A program made the position numbers and the translations under genes. DNA of 64,000 nucleotides from Asterochloris sp. CNOR1 (Eukaryota; Chlorophyta; Trebouxiophyceae; Trebouxiales; Trebouxiaceae), in NCBI GenBank assembly GCA_963969365.1, contig OZ017759.1, forward strand, positions 1,612,001-1,676,000, in the 5' to 3' direction. Shown in pieces: positions 56,501 through 64,000 of the stretch; within the stretch, counting starts at the first letter, position 1, and each line of letters starts with the position of its first letter. The notes under the pieces were generated by a model that was not told the origin of the DNA, ran no database searches, and saw nothing but the letters and a program-made list of their open reading frames with translations.

Positions 56501-59500
56501 CTCCTGGTGCCATCATCAGCAGCAGTGGCCACATGCATGAGGCTGGGCAGTTGCCACAGCAGCCGCAAGGGGCTGTGGCACGTTCTGCAGCGAGCTCCGC
56601 CGCAGTGGACCCAGGGCCTATCGTCGGGGGTGTCTTGGGCGGCCTGATTGCTGTATGCTCAAGTGAGTGTCCCAGTCGGCGGTCATGCCAGAATAGAGTC
56701 TGAGCTTCAACTGACGCAAGCCCAGCAGGAACTTTGTGAGCACTTGGCTTGGGTACCATTCAATTCTCTGCTATGATTTGACAGAAGACCTGCTGCTCAA
56801 GCATGAGTCTTCTGTCAAATCATCACTGACTAGCCCATCCTGCTGACCGCAGTGGCTGCCATTGGAGTCTTTGTCCACAGACGGCGCCATCGCAGGCGTT
56901 CCTCACAGAGAGCCATGTTTGGGAACCACAGGGCCCTGCAGTTGTCCCATGCTGAGACGGCGACGGGAGCAGCAGTGGATCTGGAGGCTCAGAGTGGTCA
57001 GTGCCAACCACTGTCAAACTCCTCAAACAGCTGTGGACCGCATGTCAGCTTCTTTGCCTTCTCCCAGCTGTAAGCATGCCTTCGAGACCAGACGCTCATG
57101 TGCACTTCATGCATCTCTGCACATCTGCCAGTCATTTGGTCCATATAAGTCTACTAACTGCCATTGGCTCTGCACTGGCACTGCAGACCATACTGTACAT
57201 CATCCTGCCCAGGGGTCAATGGGTGGACGGGAGGCGGCATGTCTGGCTCAGCACAGACCTTCCCACAGCAACGCATCATCCAGCTCTAATTTGTCAAATG
57301 TGTCTCTCAAGGAGGTACACAGCTTGTGCAGCTATTGCAGTCTGGCTTGCCTGCCTCTGCCCGCACCCTGCCAAGCATGAGTTCAAGCATGAGCTGCTCT
57401 GCATGCCTGCAGCTCAGCTTGCTGCAGCTGCAGCCCTAGGCTGGAGCTCTCAGGCCTACATGTCTCAGCACTGGCAGCTGTCTGTGTCCTCCACTGGCAG
57501 CAGCTCCCTACAGATCACTCTCTGTGCAGGCGCTGTCCAGGCTGCATGCAAGGGAGTCCAGCAGGGGGGCTCAAGCCCTGTCACAAAGGTCGCGTCATGC
57601 GGAGAGCACCATCTTTTTGGTGAGCCCCTGCCTGTTTGCAGCGGCCGTGGAACTTGTTTCAGGCAACACTGCAATATGTCTTGCTGGTACTTGGGGTCCT
57701 GCAGAATCAGGTGCAGCCCAGCTACCTGGCCCCCCCCCTCCTTTCCTGACGGGTGCACTGTTCTGTGGGAGTGGTGTCATGCTTGGTGCTGCTTTAGTGT
57801 CTTTGGAATGATAGCAGATCCCCCGATTTGATGCTGCAGGCAAGCCATCTGCGGCCCGGCACCCTGTTTGCTGACAAGTACCTAATTGGCAAACAGCGTC
57901 GTCGCAGTAGTGCGACATTCACAGTGGCTGCCGAAGTCCGCAACGATCCATATGGCGATGAGGGCATGGAGGTGTGGCACAGATGTAGGGGTGCAGGCTG
58001 TGGCAAGCACCGCCTGCCTGCTTACAGCAAACCACTTGCAGGCACCAGCAAAGTGGCCTGTGTGTGCCAGCAATTGTCTAATGAGCATCGGGAGGGCAGT
58101 CTGAATGCAGCAGCTAACTAGGGTGGGTATGCCAGCAAGGTGACCTGATTAAGGCAGCAGCCCAACGCCTCTGTGCACCAGCAATGCCCACAAAACGAAA
58201 CACCAGGAGCTACTACAACGCAGCACAGCAGTGCACACCTAGCAGGGTACAGTCCCTGGGGCAGAATATGCCAGTCTTGGCATTGCAAACGGGAGGGCTG
58301 AACTCTCACTGCTGCTGCAGGTGTCCATCAGATTCTTCCCTGATGAGAAGGCATTCCAGACAGAGCAGGACTTCTATCACACTGCAGCTGCTATGCCCCC
58401 GGGAGAGCGCAGTCTGCTGCCTCAGGTACATGACTATCAACCACCTGCAGTTTGAGTACATCAATGCATGTCAGGTCTTGGACAAAGCGCTTGGGCCTCT
58501 AGGGGCCATTGACCTTGCGATTTGATTCTCGAAGCTATGGTCTCTAAATTGCCAGGTTTGCTGCTGCCCTGGCTGTTTCATGCCGCTGCTGCGGCTTCGG
58601 CCATGGCACATGCAGCCACTGAGCACTGTAATGCTGGCCTATAACAGTGCCTCGTGCAAGGGGCCTCACGGCTGCAGGCACCTAGCAGCTGGCTACTCTG
58701 CTGCTGCGCTGGCACTTGCATCAGGCATGCATACCCCTTACACAGATGCTCATTGCTCTGTCACCTGTGTGATTGCAGGTGCGCGAGATTATCCCGGCCT
58801 CCAGCCTGACGTGGAGCAGCGACAGCAACCCGCCAGCACTGGTGATGGAGAGGGCAGCCTTCAGTCTTGAGGTGCACCACAAGCAGGATACTTCTGCACC
58901 AGACAGTCCCTTGATAGGCTTAGGACACAGAGCATCACCCTGCTTTTCCAAGGGGCCAAGAGGTGGAAAGCAGGAATCAGCACCAGAGCACTCCCTTGAG
59001 ATGTCAGTCTGGGCTGCCACTATGGCACTGCCCCCTTTCAGAGCACCATGCAGAACAGCAGGAGCTTGGTCCATTGCAAAGCTGTGGCAGTGACCTGTGC
59101 TTGTGGCCATGCAGGACTGGCTGGCAGATGGGCAGTGCAGGGCAGAGGCCGGTGGCGACATCAAGGCGCACCTGTTCAGCATGTGCAAGGCGTTGCAGGC
59201 ACTGCACAACAGAGGCATTGTGCACAGGTCAGTGCATCTGCTGGTGCAGATGTTCGCATGCCATTAGTCATTCAAGTGCGTGCCCATTGCGCCCTGCAAC
59301 CCCTCATCGGCAGCGTCACAGATGCACAAGGAAGCGTACAGGCTGCACACCTTGACAAGGTGGAAACACCGAGCCTAACGCTGGTGCACAGATTAGCTCC
59401 ATTGATGTTCACTGTGACAGGGAGTGCCTGTGTTGCAGGGATCTCAAGCCTACCAGTTTCCTATGGTATACTGAGGCCTCATGCTGGAAAATAGCTGACT

Positions 59501-60348
59501 TCAAGGGGTGGGCTCACACAGGCAGCGTGGCGGCAGCCACTGGCACCTTACGACATGCAGCTCCAGAGGTGGGGCCATTGCTTGACCATGCAGCGCCTCC
59601 TTGTTGTTTTCTTTTCTGGTGCCACACTTGTGCGCTAATGTGGGTAGCGTGGTCATCACAGCAAGAGGCCAAGGTATGAATTGCTTTCAGTAAGAAAGCA
59701 TCTGGGTCGCAACTCGCATCAGGCTGCATGATGCCACAGCAGTGTGCAGCAGCCTTCTGAACCCTGCATCGCTGCGGTGAGCTGAGGATTGAGCCCGGCT
59801 TGCTCTGCAGGTGATGGCTGCAGTGGTGTCTGACCTGGCTGCCACTGTGTTAGTGGACATTTCGGCTGATGTATGGAGCCTAGGGGTGCTGGCCTGGCAC
59901 ATGCTGTCTGGCAGGCCCCTGTTTGACCCCAGAACCAAGGATGAGCATGTGCTCAGCATGCTATTGGGGTAAGCCCTTTTTGGTGATGCACAACTGTCGT
60001 TGCTGGGCATTTGTTGGAAGCTCGTGCACTTGCCTTAGCAAGCTGCTCAAGCTGTGCACAGTGCATCATGAGCCACTGCAACCAGCTGCGCACAGCAAGG
60101 AGGCCTCTGTTTGAATATCAGGGCATGTAATTCTCTGTCTTGAGCGTCATGCTGAGCAGGGCATTCTGCCACCGTGCAGGTACAGCTGCCTGCCCTTTGA
60201 GGCAGACCCCAGCTGCTGGCTGCAAATCCCCAACAGAACTGCCCGCAGCCTTCTGCAGTCCATGCTCACACGGCGGCCTGAGCAGCGAGCCAACATGGAC
60301 AGGGTGCTGGCCTCGCCACTCTTCAAACCTGTGCGAGAGCAGCACTGA
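50543..60348 (+). CDS. Single-pass receptor-like protein with degenerate kinase domain
   Basis: Exons: 50543-50854, 50991-51132, 51356-51465, 51604-51724, 51806-51964 (end tentative), 52230-52417, 52611-52874, 53548-53686, 53846-53938, 54080-54624, 54699-54792, 54904-55071, 55259-56662, 56853-56996, 57530-57588, 57840-57971, 58321-58425, 58779-58871, 59115-59227, 59439-59568, 59811-59968, 60180-60348; 4842 nt, 1613 aa, all in frame. Signal peptide 1-23 (FLPLVGSLLLLLPIGLAQ). Ectodomain of about 1200 residues with repeated beta-alpha units, then a Pro/Ala/Ser-rich stalk. The TM helix at about 1233-1255 (IVGGVLGGLIAVCSMAAIGV) is followed by RRRHRRRSSQ. Cytosolic kinase fold: HRDLKPTSF, then DFK instead of DFG, APE (HAAPE), SADVWSLGVLAWHML. 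The VAIK lysine is Arg (VSIRFF), the glycine loop lacks its glycines, and the catalytic-loop Asn is Ser. Probably a pseudokinase receptor; ligand unknown. Exon 54080-54624 appears to use a GC donor. Confidence 0.85.
54823..54843. repeat. (TG)10 microsatellite
   Basis: Ten TG dinucleotides plus one T in an intron of the receptor gene. Confidence 0.95.
56773..56823. repeat. 17-base perfect inverted repeat in the intron splitting the TM exons
   Basis: Arms 56773-56789 (atgatttgacagaagac) and 56807-56823 are exact reverse complements, with a 17-base spacer. It lies about 30 bases before the acceptor of exon 56853. No such perfect palindrome of this length was noticed elsewhere in the window. Confidence 0.95.
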
Positions 60349-60599
60349 TGACACTGTTGATCAACTCGGCGCCATCATTCCCACCGCCAGGCTGCCGCCT
60401 GCTGAGCCTCAGCCCAACAAATCCCTGTGGCCCACTGCAACCAACCACGACGGCCCACCAAGACAGATGAACAACCCATCCCACGCAGCTCATCTGTGAC
60501 TGAGCTCATCATCTTGCCCACCAGTTCAACTTTTTGCTTCTGCAGGCTGTATGCAACACTATTCATTTCAAACGCCATGTCCAGCCATGCACACCTCTG

Positions 60600-61183
60600 T
60601 CATCCAGCACCTTGGTTTCTTTTCTTGGGCTTCTTCTGCTTGGCAGGCGGCCTGTGACTGTTCTTGATGCCAACACGGAATCCCTGCTTCTTGCTCTGCT
60701 TGGCAGCCGCACTGTTGGCGCCAGCCTTCTTCCTCTGCGCAGCAGGAGCTGTGCTGGTCCCCCTTGCCTGCAGTCACTGGGTTTGTCAAGCTGCAGCTTC
60801 TAATGCCAAGCAGCTTGCCAGGCTCTGCAAACGCAAAGGCGTCAAGCTTGCAAATCACTGTGTGGCATACAAAGTTGCCTCACCTGAGCTGGCTCCTCAG
60901 TTTGGATGCCTCGCCTTGCAGCCAACTTTGCAGCTCTCTCCTGCTGACTTTGCTCCTTGGCTGATGCCCGCATGTGTATCAGCTGAGTGAAGCGGGCATC
61001 CAGAGTGGTCCCCTTGCCATCTGCATCCTTGTATGGCCCGCGACCATTGTTGGGTCCCACTGTAAACACCTTCCTACTCTCAGCAGCTGGAAAGACCTGC
61101 CGCTGAGCCTGCTGATCGGCGGACAAACCAGCCCCTCTGCCAGTGGCAGGCATCACCACCCTGTTGCTGTTCTGATGCCGCAT
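60600..61183 (-). CDS. Small basic protein of unknown function
   Basis: Two exons on the minus strand, 61183-60884 and 60767-60600, joined in phase 0 with consensus donor (CAG|gtgagg) and ctgcag acceptor; 155 aa. Sequence is rich in Arg, Lys, Gln and Ala. Features: GPNNGRGPYKDADGKGTTLD, then RFTQLIHMRASAKEQSQQER (helical), and a strongly basic tail GFRVGIKNSHRPPAKQKKPK that looks like nucleolar or RNA-binding protein tails. I do not recognise the family. Start at ATG 61183 because the frame upstream has no other ATG before the ARM gene's stop (61417). It lies between two confidently placed genes, and the splice signals argue that it is real. Confidence 0.6.
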
Positions 61184-61416
61184 TCTGTCGAGTTTCTGGC
61201 TCAAGCGTAGAGATTGACTTTGCTTTGACCGCACATGTTTCCCTTGTGTTGTGCCATGTAGCGGGGGCCTGAGTCCATCGTCATTCAAAAAGATCGTTCT
61301 CAGAACGCACAGCAGGACTCCCCATAACCCAGTCCACAAACCTCAGAACGACAGAGCAGATCAAGCCAATGTTGTACAACACCAAACCAAGCTGCCTCAA
61401 CGTAGGTGCTGCTGCC

Positions 61417-63225
61417 TCAACCAAGCTGTCTCAGGGCAAATGACGCCGCCTGCTGGGCCGCATCGTCAGTCTGCATGCAGCGCATGAGCGGCAGGATGGC
61501 ACCGCTCTTCTTGATGGCTGCCCCGTTATGTCTGGACGCCTGGGCCAGATGCCCCAGGGCTGTGCATGCCTCCTTCCTTGCATTGACTGAGCCGGTAGAC
61601 AACAGCCTGATCAGGGGCTGCAGGACCCCTCCTTTCATTATGGCTGCTGCGAAAACATTTGATCCAGATGCCATGTGCGCAAGGGCCCCTGCAGCTGCCC
61701 CCTGGGTGTCTGTCTCGCCAGTCCTGGCCAGCATCTGAGCCAGGAACTGCACGCTGCCCAGTGAGGCCACCTGGGATGCAAGGCTGCCTGAGCTGCCTGC
61801 AATGTTGCCCAGCGCGGCGGCTGCAATCTCCCAGCTGCTGGGGTCACCCAGCTGCAGCACGCTGACCAGTGCCTCGATGGCAGGTGCCATGGCTTGCCCT
61901 GATCCATCTGCCATGGCAGCGATTGCTGCCAGCGCTCCGGCTGCCTGGGCCTGCACACCGTGTTTGTGCATGCTCAAGTGTCCGCTAAGATCCAGTGTAC
62001 AACATGCAAGGACGCTTTGGCTACCTGGCCCTGCACACAGCAAGAATGTTGAAGTGTGCATCTGCAGGCGAACTCGAGCCCCTGGGCTGGTACACGGCAT
62101 GTCTGTCCTGCTGCTTCCTGTCCAGAACCCAGACACAGCAACTTAGCGCACCTGCACGCTGCTGACCGGCAGCAGGTTCAGCAGCCTGGAGACAGCGTCA
62201 GCCTTGAGCATGGATGCAGCCAGGCTGCGCGACCTGTAGGCCATCAGGGCAAGCGCCTGGCAGGACCACATCTGGGCGGCTGAGTCAGCCTCGGAGCAGG
62301 GGCGGTCCAGCAACAGCAGCAGGGCGCTGATGGCGCCTGCACTGGCCAGAAGCTCTGCCTGCAGCAGGGGCAGGAGAGCAGCAAAAGTCTCTCTGCTGCT
62401 CTGCAAACCAGGACCAGCTCACAGCACAGCCATATCAGCGCTGGTGCTGCACAGAGAGCCATGTAGTTTGCACATAGAGCTGAGTCTGCAGCCGAGACAG
62501 GGTGCAATCTTTTGTGTAGTAGTCCAAGTCATGGTAGAGCCTAAAGACTTGTCGGTCAAGCACCGAGGCTAGGGTTGCTCAGCATTGTGTTGCACAACCA
62601 CAGGGTTTTAGCCAGATGGCTGAGGCTAGGGCAAGGCTGTACTCCACTCTTTGGCTGGAAGCACAGTCTTCCCAGACGGCCCTGCCAGACATTGTGTTCA
62701 TGGTCTCACCAGTGCAACATTGTCTGGGTCTTTCTGAAGCAGGCCACAAGCTGCCTGAGCCGTAACAGCATTCAAAGTGGCACCGGCGGCAGAGAGACAG
62801 GTGACCAGGGTGGACAGGTGGCGAGGGGAACTCCTGTAGGGCAGTTGGACAGCATGAGCATCCAGCCAGGAGCTGGGTGGATGACCGCAGCCGTCAGTGC
62901 AAGGTGGAGTGCATTGGTCACGACATGCATACTGGCAGCAAGGTAGGTGCTGAGTGAATGAGAGCAGCAGCAGCAGACAGGTGCTGTCTCCATGTGGTCA
63001 GGCTATGCATGCAGCAAGCCACATTGGGTGCGGCAAGCTAGCATGGGGTGTCAGCAACAGGCTGTCATACGGATTCGCCGCTTCGCAGGTGCTGTACCTG
63101 ATGACATCCAAGACATGGTCTGGCTGCTCTGTGCATTGGCGTAGCAGGCTGGACGCCGCAGCCACCTTGCTGTCTTGCGCAGCATGCGGCACGGCCAGAG
63201 TTCTGAGGGCATCCTCCAGGGACAT
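61417..63225 (-). CDS. Armadillo-repeat protein
   Basis: Four exons on the minus strand: 63225-63098, 62833-62710, 62358-62152, 61950-61417; 993 nt, 330 aa, all in frame. Nearly the whole length is ARM-type helical repeats: SKVAAASSLLRQCTEQPDHV, VTAQAACGLLQKDPDNVAL, AGAISALLLLLDRP, AQAAGALAAIAAMADGSGQA, WEIAAAALGNIAGSSGSLAS, TQGAAAGALAHMASGSNVF, ARKEACTALGHLAQASRHNG, AAQQAASFALRQLG. No F-box, U-box or other extra domain is visible, so the function (protein-protein interaction scaffold) is only general. The second exon's acceptor is ctacag. Starts divergently from Pcc1. Confidence 0.85.
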
Positions 63226-63633
63226 GAATACCTGTGGCTGCTGAAGCTGCTGGTTGACCTGAGGGGCTGACCATGATGCCAGCCTGCAGAGCAGCTGTCA
63301 GGGCAGATGTTTCCTGAAGTCCTCACCAGGATGCCAAAGTTCTCTCATACTGCTTGCGAAGCCTGAGCCTTCACCTCGTCTGCAGCTCCTCCATGTGCGA
63401 CTAGACAGGTATGCAATCCAGCATGCAATCCCTGGATTTTGGCACACAGAAGAAGAAGTTGCGAGCCCACCAAGATCTACTCTTTCATAGGCTATCTTCA
63501 AATTGCGGCTTGATGACAGCTGTTGCTGCCAACGGAGACAGTGCCAAGAACCTCCCTTTTCGATTGTGGGTGGCCTGCTGACGGGTCCATGCATCGAGCA
63601 CGTCTGGCTGCAAACATTCGGCTCCTGTTGCAG
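63226..63633. other. Divergent region between the ARM gene and Pcc1
   Basis: Should hold both promoters and the first exon(s) of Pcc1. No initiator for Pcc1 could be assigned: the ATG at 63643 is in the wrong frame. Confidence 0.5.
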
Positions 63634-64000
63634 TGATGGCAGAGTTACATATGACACTCCAGAGGATGCAGACATGGTGTGCAAGACTCTAGCGGTGGAT
63701 GCAGAGGTCAGCCGTCTGTCAGGCACTGGCAAGCCCTGCCCCTGCAGATGTTCTGCACAAGCACGCTTGAAGCTGTGATGCCAGTGCCATGCCTGCATGG
63801 CAAGGATCTCAGTCATGCCTAGGCCTTGCTGTCTGCGATGACATCTGGCGCCACCAGGCATCTGCCAGACAGACACTGGCGGATTCTGCCTGCCTGTGTC
63901 ACCTGGCATGCTGAAGGCTTCAATGTTGGACGGACGAGTGCTACCCCTGCAGTTGAGGCCTGAGCAGGTGGAGCGCAAGCTGACCACTGATGGCAAGGAC
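63634..64000 (+). CDS. PCC1: KEOPS/EKC complex subunit Pcc1 (partial, both ends missing)
   Basis: Small dimerising subunit of KEOPS, the complex that makes the universal tRNA t6A37 modification. Two exons are visible: 63634-63706 (DGRVTYDTPEDADMVCKTLAVDAE) and 63953 to beyond the window (LRPEQVERKLTTDGKD). Together they match the family pattern of a first beta strand, a helix with (A/V)xxLAVDxE, then LRPxxVxRxxxxxG before the next strand. Upstream exon(s) and the C-terminal half are not in view. The fragment is short, so the call rests on this motif spacing. Confidence 0.72.

Noticed and set aside
55967-56647. 226-codon alternative frame in the receptor stalk exon
   Set aside because: It overlaps the Pro/Ala-rich real frame, which is open for 1404 bases and joins correctly to the TM exon. 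The Leu/Arg/Gln composition is a shift artefact.
61184-61339. Upstream extension of the basic protein (frame open from 61339)
   Set aside because: The frame begins with TTG and holds no ATG until 61183. The extra residues have no support.
1-64000. Transposons, introner elements, viral or retroviral remnants, CRISPR arrays, tRNA or rRNA genes
   Set aside because: No terminal repeats, transposase, reverse transcriptase, capsid, cloverleaf or regularly spaced identical repeats were recognised. The intron repeats match the flanking exons of the same gene instead of a mobile unit shared between genes.

Overview
This window looks like nuclear DNA from a green alga, probably a core chlorophyte and perhaps a trebouxiophycean. 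It is GC-rich. Every gene of appreciable size is cut into many short exons (about 30 to 270 bases, rarely longer) by introns that almost always end in tgcag and usually start gtgag or gtggg. The gene set fits a photosynthetic lineage with plant-type wall chemistry and ciliary genes: a chloroplast ATP-synthase assembly factor (CGL160), a GT77 XEG113-like arabinosyltransferase, a PHT4/SLC17-type anion transporter and the cilia-associated protein CFAP299. The species cannot be named from this sequence.

Layout, left to right: ornithine aminotransferase (+, first exon(s) off the left edge); CFAP299 (-); tubulin folding cofactor E, TBCE (-); a DDHD-domain phospholipase A1 of the SGR2/PA-PLA1 kind (+); a polyketide-cyclase/START-like lipid-binding protein with a likely transit peptide (-); CGL160 (+); an alpha/beta hydrolase (+); XEG113-like GT77 (-); a PHT4-type transporter (+); a plastid-type [2Fe-2S] thioredoxin-fold plus TPR protein (-); a 1613-residue single-pass receptor with a degenerate kinase domain (+); a small basic protein (-); a 330-residue armadillo-repeat protein (-); and the start of the KEOPS subunit Pcc1 (+), which runs off the right edge. 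I placed exon boundaries by hand from splice sites, reading frame and family similarity. Nearly all joins keep frame, and several models come out at the family's usual length (TBCE 526 aa, CFAP299 237 aa).

Gene order is compact and alternates between convergent and divergent pairs. Gaps are about 130 to 500 bases between 3' ends and about 160 to 1500 bases between 5' ends. No operons, tRNA or rRNA genes, CRISPR arrays, or recognisable transposons or viral elements were seen.

The most striking feature lies in the introns. In most of the genes, introns contain one to six decayed copies of the neighbouring exon-intron junction (exon end plus intron start, or intron end plus exon start), usually in tandem and at least once inverted. 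The copied splice sites are often dead (GT changed to TT or CT). This gives introns built largely from duplicated pieces of their own gene. A second unusual feature is a set of about seven GC-AG introns whose donors nearly all read AG|GCAAG.
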